From: Pomacea canaliculata
Taxonomy: Eukaryota; Mollusca; Gastropoda; Architaenioglossa; Ampullariidae
Assembly (NCBI RefSeq): GCF_003073045.1
Contig: NC_037601.1
Location: forward strand, 4,123,872-4,187,871
DNA: 64,000 nucleotides
Direction of reading: 5' to 3'
Shown here: positions 39,207 to 50,179 of the stretch, one piece after another
Numbering within the stretch: the stretch's first letter is position 1
Layout: each line of letters starts with the position of its first letter
The notes under the pieces: generated by a model
What the model was told of the DNA's origin: nothing
Seen by the model: only the letters and a program-made list of their open reading frames with translations
The model's database searches: none
Program-made: the position numbers and the translations under genes

Positions 39207-39542
39207 CAGTAAACAGAATAGCAAATTATAAACTTCATAATTTGTATATATATATACAAGAAAAGTAAGTTCAGAATCAATGAAAAAATGTGTGAGCTTG
39301 CAGCAATTTCATTTAAAAGCATAATAATATCTATAGCAGAAAACCAGAAAATAGATGATTTCTTAAAAAAATAAACACTCACACTTCTAAAAATTGGAAA
39401 ATTAAAGGCAAAGAATGTCCCAGTTTAATGATTTAAAAAAAATCCAATGAATGTCTCTCTCACAGGATTCAATGATTTGGAGTATTTTTCAATTTCCTGT
39501 GTAAGTTCCAACAGTCCTGATTGCTTTATATTTACTCTGATC

Positions 39543-42500
39543 TCAATCTGTACTCAACAGCTTGAAGCTTCCTTTAGGGCTTGAATTGAGACTGTTGACG
39601 GCTTTACAGACATCCTGAAAAGTATAATACAATAAATTTGCTCACGAGATCATGTTATGTACTTTGGCTAGACTTTTCATCTATTGAAAGAAGTATTGCA
39701 GTATAACTGGTCTATGACTTATGTTCAGACTAGGTTTATGTACACAACACAGCCATCAAGAAACATTTTAAATATGACACGGTTACAAAACAGGAATATA
39801 ATGGCATTTATACTAGTGGAATGTAAGGGAGATGTTAAAAAAATTGTTAGGGATCAGTAGATTGGTTTGACTCTAATTTATGTGACAGAGACAAATCGAG
39901 GCACATTAAAGAGAAAGGATCATGAAATATCTGACACAAAAAAAGAGATTAGAAATATATGAAGAAACTCATGAATAAAAAACAAAAATATATTTTAAAA
40001 ACCCATTACCATGTCTAGCACATCCAAGATGCCCTGGATGGTTAGCTGCTCCTCAGTCCACCAGGTGTTAGACTGGCAAGATGCAATGACTTTTTTCACT
40101 TTGGGAATGACATTAGGTTGTCTGGGATTGTGTATCAGGTTTGACAGAGCTTTCTGCAGGACAGGAAGCAAGGGATCATCTGCTTTGTTCTTACTGAGCA
40201 TGTGTTTGGCGCACAGCAGGTTTGACATGTAGGTAAGCCGTGTCGCCTGGTGCTCCAGCTCCTGATGCTTCTGTCTGGTCATGGACGCTCCAAGGTGTAA
40301 AAGAGATGTCTGCAAGGCCTCGATATCGCGCTGAAGATGAGTTTTGCTTTCATTCATACTGAAAGTTTTACTGTTGTAACAGAAGAAACATTCATGGTTT
40401 CACAATTTTCAGCCCTTCCAGTTTTCTGTCACTATTCTTCAGCCATTTTCCATCTCTTTCCTACCTTCTGTCATGTTTAATATAGAAGATTTTCAGTTTA
40501 AAAAATCAGCTCTTAAGACTAGTCCAAAGGTTCTAGATAAGGTGGCTCGGAGACCTCTGGCTAAAGTGCAAGTGGCTTGAGCGCAAGAAAGATATTAAGG
40601 GATGTCTAAGATATTAATTAAGGTAATCATAAGCTGCTCATCCCAGTTAACAAAATATGAGCTACTTACTGCTTCAGTCGAAAGATATCCAGATGGTCGG
40701 TAACCTCCTGAGTAAGAAGAAGCAGCTTGATCTGTCTGATGAAAGCTCCTGTTTTGTCGACATCAAATGTCTGTTGCCCCTGCATGAGACTGTAGAAGCA
40801 AATCCCTTGATCTTTGAGATCCTTTAAGTTTCGTATCAGCATATCATCGGATTTTGAAATGTTCTCGCAAGAATGAGATATCTCACGTTTCAATAGCTGC
40901 TTTATTTCTCTGAGATTTTCTTGATGGGATATCAGGAGTTCACGATACCGCCATGTGTCCCAGGCGTACATAGGAACTTGACATTCAGGACAGGGTAGTC
41001 CACGTTCGTATGGAATCGCCTTTATTTTCTCTTTGACATACTCATCCAGGGCTGCAGTTGTGAATATGTGTCCACATCTAGGCAGCCTCATCATGGACTG
41101 AGTATAGCCAGGTGTTTCTTCTTTTTTCCTTGCCAGGTGGCCACCTGACAAAATACTTTTGCTCGCAAACAGAGCAGAAACAGGTTTCTTTGCACTTGCC
41201 CTCGCACTTGTGTCCGCACCTCAACCTTTTCGTGCAGTTCTTATTGCAGGGCTCGCAGGGCTCCGAACACCTGGCTCGGCAATGCCTGTGAGGACAACTG
41301 AAAGGACAATGCTCTGTGCAGGGTCTGTAGGGTTCATCGCACCGTTGGCGATACTCTCCGTGAGCGCACACCACCGGGCACAGCTTCTGGCAAGGTAAAC
41401 AGGGATCACCGCACTTGCCTTCGCACCTGTGGTCGCAGCCATGGAGGGGCTTCAAGCACTTTTGTATACATTTTTTGTGCGCTCTTCCTTCAAAACATTC
41501 TCCACAAGAGCCAGGACATGCATGGCCGCATTTTAGGGTTGCTTCACATTTACGTGGACAGGAGTTTTCTTTGGGATCCACATCACATCGGGTGATGTTC
41601 TTGTGACCACAGGGCCCAGAACGCTCAACCTGAAAATAACATTGATAAAACTGTTTTTTAAATAGAATGTAACTAACTGTCTATTAATCGGTTCACAAAA
41701 CTGAAATGAACAGATGTAATTTTTAAGGGAAGGTAAAGATAAAGGTTTTTCTCCAAACTTTTCAATTCTTCAGATATCTTCTCTCCTCCTTTCATCTTCC
41801 CCTTACCTGCACGCTACATTCGTGTTTCGCTTTCTTATGGCATGTTCCACATTTGCCACTACACTTGTGTCCACAAGAACGAATTTCCTGACAGTTTTCC
41901 TGACAGTTCGCTCGATCTGGAGTCTCGAAGCAAGCCACGGAAATTGTGTGCCCGCAAGAAAGGATTGCCTGAAGTTTTACCGTACAGTTCGTCCACTCTG
42001 GAGTCTTGGAACATGCAATGGAGATGGTGTGAGCACACTCTGGTATGGTCTTACTGACCATTATCTTACATGGTGGGCATGGCTCGTGGCATTTCTTTGG
42101 ACACTTGTGCCCAAGCTCGCACAAAATTTCCGGACAGCTTTCCATGCATCTGAACATGATTAACAAAATATCGTATATTAACCGAAAAAGAAAGACAGAC
42201 TGGATATTCTATTTATTATTTGTTAATATCTAACTCAAATTATGCTCAAAGCTTCGAGCAAGTTAGAAAAACACAAAGCAGATGTTTGTTTTAAACTGCT
42301 CAGCGAGTGTTTACTTTTTCTTGAAAGTGTGGAGTGAGCTAAACTCGTGCTTCTAACCTCAAATCCTTTCACAATCAATATGCACACTAGGTTACGAGTA
42401 AAACTTTCGAAAACATTTCTTCATTATTGGATAACAGCATCAGCAACATTTTGAGACACATATCTGACCTGTACTCTTCGTGATCTGTGTCATAGCCATG

Positions 42501-45500
42501 ACAGAGCAAGCGACAGGTGTGTCCACACTCCAGTGGGGCTCCACACAGCAACAAGCATCCTCCTTCTGGAGACTTCTTGAAGTCCTGCCAAATGAAAATG
42601 ATTCTAATAATGTAACGGTGTAATATTCTGGAAAACAATTAGAGAAATGTCCAGAAAGACATTTTTATGATAATTGTCCCGGTTATTTTGTAGCTAAAAA
42701 CAACATCGAGATATTTGTAGTCTTCCTCTGCTAACGCTTTGTATTCAACTCCACACAAAGATGCATTTTCCTGTCAATGTAAATACAAAATTGTTTTGTA
42801 TTTCTACGTTATTAGGGCTTAAAGATAGAATAAGGGTGTGTCTATTCAAGAAATAACATGTCCTTCTTATATGTGTTAGAAATAATAAATTTAATGGACT
42901 TATCTTTCTTAACTTTTGTTTTATGGATCGGAAAGGGCGCGAAGTGAGAGGCTTAAGAATCTTTTACATTTTTCCAAGTTTTTAATACTATGACATTTAG
43001 GCAAGTTAATACACATAGTACACACACATACAAACATGGATGTGTATTTTTCATGGTTATACAAAGTTTTGTATGCCTTCAATTACCTCAGCTGTAGATA
43101 CAAGTATTTCTCTGTCTGGGTGATTCTCACAACAAATGGCTAAGCTGGGTCCGATCTGCTCGTGCTCTTTAGCTGTTCTGATGATCTTCTCCCACAGTTC
43201 ACTATTTGCTGACAAGATTCTAACCACGAAATCCAATATTATAGCCCCATGAAGTCGTCAGAAAAACACTCAACTGCTACACAACAAGACTTCAAGAGGC
43301 TACGACAGGTATGTTAACGAGCTTTCTTTTGGGGTGACTTCAATGAATTTAAGCAGTAAGAATTATAGGTTTAATAAAAACAATTTTTTAGTTTTTGTAA
43401 TTGCATATATAGCTTATTGTAGTCTTCTTTTTAATTCATTCATTGCTTTTATTATTCAGCCGAGTCAACTTCCTGTATCGCTTACTTTACCTTCGTGTCG
43501 GTTTCTTTTCCCATTTATATTCAATATCTGACGATTCTTGTCAAGCTTTGCTTTGTCAAGTCATGAGTAGATGAGACTATAATGTCATACCTGAAGTTGC
43601 CAAAGGCATACAGGCCTATTTTAGCTCGTGACAGAGCCACACAGACCCGGTTGTCGGTCTTCAGAAAACCCACTTTGCCCTCTTTGTTGCTGCGCACCAA
43701 CGACAAGATGATGATGTCGTTCTCCTCCCCCTGGTAGTTGTCGATAGATGTCACACGTACACCTGTGAAAGACAATGTCAAACACATTGACACCCGTTAG
43801 ACTGAAAGTTCTATTTTACATGTTTCCCCAAATCTACCCAGGACCAGCCTTCCTACTTTCAATTTATTGCAGCATTATACCTAATTGTATAAGTCCTCGG
43901 TTTGTTAATTATTCTCAACATTTTATCTCTAATTCATAAGGAACCAACGAGTAACACACCTGAATAAAACTTTTGGTCTTTTGTAATAATTTTTTTAATT
44001 GCGAATATCTGGCCGGTGTAGGCCACAAGGATGGTGATAGACTCTGTAGAGTAGCCCTGTTGAATAAGATAGCGACACAAGGCTACACACAGCTCAGCCT
44101 CGTGGTCGTTGGACTTGCTTTTGCCATCCGCATCACTGTCTTCCTCAACCTTCAAACCACAACAAAAGAGAGACCGATGGTATGAGGTACAAGCAAAGAT
44201 CATCGCACGCACATCCCTGTCCCTTTTTAAATACGAGTAGATAAGCGAAACAATGTTTTCAACCCTTTTATGATGCACCTCTACTGGATTACTACCCTTG
44301 CCCACTCATCTTCTTTCTCTCAGAGAGAGGTACATGATTTACAAGGAAAGATAAAGAAAATAGAAACAGAGGGTTCTGCCTTTCCAAACCCCCTTCTTCT
44401 TGCTGCCCCTTTAGCCATGAGGCTACGAGACTTTTCACATTTACCTTTCACGAGTGTAAAGACAAAAATATGTCCCCCGTAGAAGCAGCTCACCTCGTGA
44501 TGGAAGAAAAATACTTCGTGCTTCATCCCTCTCACGTGTGGCCTGCCAACTGTCTTCGGATGGTCTTGGAGGTGAGGGTACACGTGCCGCACGAGCCGCG
44601 AGACCTCAGGTCGCATGCGGTGCTGCATGGCGAGGGTGGAGTGCGGCAGGCCGTTGTTGACCAGACGTTCGAAGAGCGACAGGTCGAGATGGTAGTCATG
44701 ACACAGCTCGTACACGGTGGGCGAGGGCCGCAGCTGCTGGTGGTCACCTATCAGGATCAGATGCTGACAGGAGGTGCTCAATGTGGTGACCACGTGAGCT
44801 TCCAGAACCTTCGCGAAACCAAGGGGTGAAAATGCAGATCAGGATAAGAAACAATGTGAGCCATAGTTGACACATAATGACACCAGTCTATATAGAATCA
44901 ATTCGCAATCAAATGGCATCATGGCAGTTTATCGAAAGAAGTTAATTCTTTTAATCTGCCTTTCTGTAAAGGTAATTAATGATAAAAACTTTACCTCGGC
45001 CGCCTCTTCCATGATCACTATTGGACAACCGACTGTTGCAAGCAAACGGCGATATTTTGCTGCTGCCGTCGTTGTCATGCCAATGACCTTCGCTCTCTTC
45101 AGAATGAGACCATCTCTTTCCATATTCAACTCCGACAACATCCGGGACCCCACAGCGTAACTGTCAGCCAGGCTTGTAATTCTACTGGTCAGGTTTTTCC
45201 GGTATTTTTGAAGCCAGGAGAGGTACAGTCTGACGCGCGCTGTCACGTCCAGACTGACGTCCCACACGTCAGTAATCATGGCAGCTTCTTCCTCTGACAT
45301 CGGCGTCAATGTCTTAATAAGATGAAAAATTTTCCGGGAATTCTTTCCCTTCTGTCTGTTTACCACTTTCCAGTCCGAATCCTTTGTGTCATCGGGCTCA
45401 CTGATATCCTCTTCTGACTTCTTTTCTCCAAACATCTGAGGAACGACTTCATCATCCTCGTCGTCATCCAGGAGGCGCTGTTTCTGGAGAATCTCTGCTT

Positions 45501-48500
45501 CTTCGTCAATATTCAGTTTTTTAGCGCCATCTTTGATTTCTCTTATCTCTGTCTCCCTCTCAGGTGTGTCATTCTTTCCAGTATGGACTGTGGAAAGCGG
45601 AGGCTGCCAATATATGTCATCTGGCAGCGAATCTGTAGCTTGCCATCCATAATTTGTTTCATTTACCTGACAATAATCACTCGTGTCACCTTGTTGGGCT
45701 TCTAAAAGTTCATTCAGGACAATCTGCAAAATCAAAACAACAGTGATGTTTCGGAGACGTGGAACAGTAAATTTTTGTAAATGAATAAATGAAGAACATG
45801 AAATTAGACAAATCGCAATAACTGCATTAATAAATGCTGAATTTTAACAAAATCTTTATTAGTAACCTATGAGTATAGAATGTGGAAATAAATTTCAAAT
45901 AAACAAAATTGTTTACCTCGAGGTCGTCATGATTCCTGTCGTTTTCGTCTATACCAAGCCACAGACGAATAAAGTATGGAGCATAGATGTCACGGGGGAA
46001 ACCCTCCCGGCACGTGATGGCTTCATATAGAGACTTGTCTACAGCAGGCTCCAGGATGTAGTCAGGCAGGACTTCTACCTCTGCTGCTTCTAACCACTCC
46101 TCCAAAGCCTTAGGACTGATGTCAGCCTTTTTGCATTTCTGCACTTCAGCCAACAGCCACTGCTTTGTCTTCTTTACCCAGAACCTACACAAAAAAGAAA
46201 AAAAATCTTATCAATCAAAATATTAAGTGCATAGATTGATAATTAATAAGAAGATTTAATTCAAAAGGAAAACTATTTATTTTTTTAAACATTTTTTTCT
46301 GCAGAAAAAGTTACAGTCCATGCCATTATAGGCACAGAGATGATGCTTGTGGTGTTTGTCAACATCTATTTACTCTCAAGCAATTAGACATGAACCTCCC
46401 CATCATGCAGGGCTGCTAACAGTCACAAAAATTATGATAATTGCAGCTTGAACAAGAGTAAATATCACTATAATAGTTTTTGTTCAGCTCAAAAGAAAGT
46501 CTTTTGGCAAGCTATCTAGGAAGAATGCAATTCATGATGTTGGAGGCAAGCATTTTAGAGGAAATCAGTTCTAACCTGTACATCTGAGCACGGACAGGGA
46601 AGTCTTCCTCGCAGATGTTGGCGGGTGTAACATCTTGGTCAAAATTGAAATCAGCCTCTCCTCCAAGAATCAGTGATGTCACCTTTCGGGCCAACTGATC
46701 GTAGTGGTCCGCTTCATGAAAATCTTCCTCATTCTTGACAATCATTCCCCCACAAAGCCAAAAAGACATCAAAGACCTCCCCATGGTGGTCGATTTGCTA
46801 GTTAGCGATTTATACTGCTGAGGGGGAATGTTGGACTTCAAATCCTCTGCCTTGAAAATACGAGAGAGATTCTCATCTAACCTTGTTTTTGTGTCCGTAA
46901 TGTCTGCAGCCATTTCTTTCATACTTTCATGACATTGATACAACATTGTGGAAATGTGTCGTGCCGTCCTGTCACGGCTCTCTTTCAGGCGTTTTTTCAC
47001 TTCGCTGATGTTAAAAGGAGACAAGGCTTTACTCTGACTGCGACTTCCTACCCGCACGATGTCGTCGGGACAGAATTTCAGCATTCCTTCTAGAAACTGG
47101 TCCAGAGCATGATTGGTGTAACAGACAATAAGAATGGGTCTAGAGGTGGAATTCCATACGCGTGCATTGTCCAGCAACACTTGGACAATCTTCAACCCTA
47201 CGTAGGTTTTACCAGTTCCTGGAGGACCTTGGATGATTGCCAGCTCGTTGGTCAACGCCATCTTCACAGCTTTCAGCTGCAAAAAAAAATATTTATATAG
47301 ATGTAATTGCTGAAACACTAGTTTTAACTTCTAGCTCGGGCACTAGAGATCCATAGCTTGGTCTTATTTATTTCTTTCTGCATATGAACAATTACAAACA
47401 TGCAGTATGTAAATACAAACTACCTGTGATTGGTTGAGTTTCCAGTCTACCTCTGGCCATGCGTCGAAGTCTATAACTGGGACATTTTCAACATTGGCAT
47501 ATCTCGTTGTACCAGTCAGAGCTGTGAGGTTCATGGTGACTTGTTCTCCTGGTGTTTTCAAGTAACTTGGAGGGTTGACCTTTTGTTGGCATTCCACGAT
47601 GTAGCGGGACATTGGCACCATGTCCTTCATTTGCTTGAGCCCTTCCAGAACATGGCGGTTAGCTTCGAAGAAGCTCACTGATTCAACCATCGTGAAAAGT
47701 CTGCTACTGGACAATCCCAAGACCTCTCCTGTCTGGGTTTCGAAGCAGACGTGAATGACTCCGTTCTCAATTTTCTCGTCTTCCCTCTTGGTGATGACAG
47801 CAAAGAAGACCGTGTCGAAGTGATCATCACTCAAGCAGACAAGTGACCCAAAGATGAGCCTCTTTGACGACTGCCATCTGACTTTTTTAAATGGACTTAC
47901 ATCAAACTGTATGACATAATCAAGTGTCTTTCCAGGTACAATGCCGATTATGCGTACATTTTGATACAACCTGTAAAAATCAAATTCGTAGAAGATGTCA
48001 GTACACCTCAACTGTGTCAATGTGTTTCCTTGCCTCAATGTTACTGCTAAACTCTTAATGAAGTACATTTTATAATCTCACAGTTAATATGGAAGCATAA
48101 ACCATGCATAAACTATGTTAGCAACCGCAAGTTCTCCGTAACAAAACAAGAACAGTTTCACCATATTCCTAATCGTAATACTCTGATACCTGACATCCAT
48201 GTTGTTGAGGCGAATGTTATTTCGGTCTGTGTCTTTCACGGCTCTAATACCATTCCGAAGAGGGCGAAGGAAATCTTCTCTTAGCAAACGGAAGTGAACA
48301 TCCAGGTAATGATGAGCATCCTTGAATGCTCCGACTGTCTTGCTAGGCCTAAGAGGATGAAACAAATACATCTGATGAATGGAAGATCTTGTTGAATTTT
48401 TACTTGAGGTCAAATGTTAGTAGAACTTGTTTTGCAATAGACATAATGATACAAAACAAAAGAGCCAAAAACACTTTATTCATATACTTCGTTTAGAATG

Positions 48501-50178
48501 TTTGCCAAATCTGAAAAAGTACTTATTAGCATATATTTCAAATGTTTCCTAGTTGTTACTTCTCGTTTATGCAGGTAAGCTGCAAATCGCAGTATAAATT
48601 TACAACCCTTTTCATCATCTGAAACAAATTTAGCAGTTCTAGAACACACTAAACCATTTGTAAATGGTCAGCAGAGATAGATACTTTAAAGTTATACTTA
48701 TATAATACTTTAATATAAAAGTATTCACCTTAAGAAAGGCATTTTTGAGTAGTCAAGATCTTCTTTATCAGGAAAGACAGGAAGGTCAACGAAGTCTTCG
48801 GATGGTATTTCATCATCCTTGTCCTCAATTCCTTTGTTTCTTGCTCCGGTCGTCTTTTTCTGTGTCGTTAACAGCTTCTGACTTTGTGCCAACACCTCTT
48901 CAAATTGTTCCGCAACGACTGAAGAGTTCAAGAGGACAGTCTCGAGGTTGCTTTGACCCTTGATATAGTTCATTATTAAATAGACCTTTGATCTTTCTGA
49001 AGGCAGTCTGTGGCAAATGCTAGATAGAAGATCTAACAACTTTTGCATAGCATCTGTAATTTCCTTCTGTCGAAATACTCTGGAGAATTTCTGAAGATGT
49101 TCTATGTAGGTCTGAAGATGCTGGTCCAGAAAACGAGAGGAGCAGACAACTTGCAAGATCTTGAGAACGCTTTCGCGTTGAAGCTCACAGGTGAGAACTT
49201 TATGTAATATCTTGACCAGTTTCTCAACAACAGACCCGGAAATGAGGTTTGATTTTAAATAAATGTCAAATTCCTCTATATTTGTGTACAGCTTGATGGT
49301 TAGTTCCGTGTCGTCTTCTAGTCCAAGGTAGTAGTCTGCATTAAAAGTTCTCTTTCGTTGTCTGATTGGGGCAGTCTGCTCCTCCCGACAGTCTTCTCTT
49401 CTTGTCCATTCTCTTGCTTCAACAGCTGTTTCAAGAGATGCTCCCTCGCCATCTTTGCGCCCATGTGGCTGTCGTGGTCTTGTGGGTAATGTGTGTGGTT
49501 TGTGGTCTGTAGACTGCTTATATCCACCCCGATCCGGGATCTGAAGATACTTTCTTCTTTCCGTGCCCTCTTCTACTCTGTGAATGTTAATACATCGTAT
49601 TCAACATAAGCTAATGGAATAATTCGAGTTACAGCATTAAGAATGGCATTACCCTTGACTGTAATCTTAGTAACTTAAATCATTTCTAGCGTCTTTAATT
49701 GTGGGGTACATTTAATACCTGATGTTTATTGAAATTTTGTGGACAGATTATTTTTCAAAAACAAATACTTTTATTTACTACCTGGAGAACCCATCAATTG
49801 TGTGTAATGAATGAGTCTTAGAAAATTATCCGCAGCTGCACGGTACTTAGTCCATGTTAACCACAGAAGTAATGTGTTCACTGTACAGAAAACTCAACAA
49901 AGTAAGCCCGCTTACTTTAGTAGCCTTTTATACTTTTATACTTTTTAGCCTAGTTAGTGGAAAATGGACTTAAATCTGGAGATTTGGAGCAAATTAAGTC
50001 GCAATATCCACTCAAAAAAATGAAACATGAATTCACATTACCTGCTTCTTTTCTGCAAGGGAACGCAGTCAGGAATCCCTGGAGGAGGTATTAGACAGGA
50101 GGGCGAACTCTTCAGGAGTACTAACTCCTCTCTCGAGTATCTTCGAAATTGTCCTAATGGAGAATAATTCGATGCCAT
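39543..50178 (-). CDS. ZNFX1: P3: ZNFX1-like SF1 helicase with NFX1-type zinc fingers, 16 exons, frameshifted in exon 14
   Basis: Exons are 50178-50042, 49577-48729, 48348-48190, 47970-47424, 47276-46576, 46184-45917, 45723-44995, 44808-44494, 44149-43960, 43762-43591, 43219-43087, 42584-42469, 42149-41807, 41629-40670, 40358-40010 and 39614-39543 (TGA). All phases join except inside exon 14, which has one base too many. Without that base the product is 2012 aa; as written it stops at 41078 after 1736 aa. Order: Y14-x4-LV motif, Arg-rich linker, helical N-terminal domain, helicase (GPPGTGKT at 581-588, MEEAAE at 1125-1130, [32 protein letters not shown]), NFX1-type zinc repeats, RING-like segment, and a helical C terminus not present in P2. 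Nine exons have exactly the same length as in P2. No RZ-type finger is encoded at the end. Confidence 0.92.
40670..41629 (-). CDS. ZNFX1: P3 exon 14, zinc repeats and RING-like segment, with a frameshift
   Basis: Frame 1 runs from VERSGPCGH through [10 protein letters not shown] to a TAG at 41078. The homologous continuation ([20 protein letters not shown] onward) lies in another frame starting before 41145. Alignment with P2 becomes gap-free if the A6 run (plus-strand T6, 41122-41127) had five bases. The exon is 960 nt, whereas its flanking phases require 3n+2 (959). Donor GTAAGT at 40669. Confidence 0.88.
44494..44808 (-). CDS. ZNFX1: P3 helicase exon 8
   Basis: Carries GDHQQLRPS (motif III-like) and QHRMRPE (motif IV). 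Near-identical at the DNA level to P2 exon 8, including synonymous sites. Confidence 0.92.
46576..47276 (-). CDS. ZNFX1: P3 Walker A exon 5
   Basis: 701 nt, the same length as in P2. It opens with [16 protein letters not shown] followed by GPPGTGKT, and continues with [17 protein letters not shown] (helicase motif Ia) and VRVGSRSQS. Confidence 0.93.
49860..50000. repeat. diverged duplicate block in P3 intron 1 (pairs with 51050-51170)
   Basis: GTGTTCACTGTACAGAAAAC...GTGGAAAATGGACTTAAATC resembles GTGCTCACAGTACAAAAAAT...GTGGAAAATGTACCCAAATC at 51056-51160, in the same order. Confidence 0.45.
50042..50178 (-). CDS. ZNFX1: P3 exon 1 with eIF4E-binding-like motif
   Basis: 45 codons plus two bases. 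Tyr14-x4-Leu19-Val20 (RYSREELV) is followed by SPSCL and [11 protein letters not shown]. The acceptor TTTCAG is one base upstream of the ATG, so there is a non-coding exon further 5'. Confidence 0.88.
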
Positions 50179-50179
50179 C

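Larger units (their letters stand above)
37289..39542. other. intergenic region between P2 and P3
   Basis: Contains the exon 4 relic (37982-38235) and two retroposon tails. Otherwise AT-rich with no intact exon. Confidence 0.5.
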
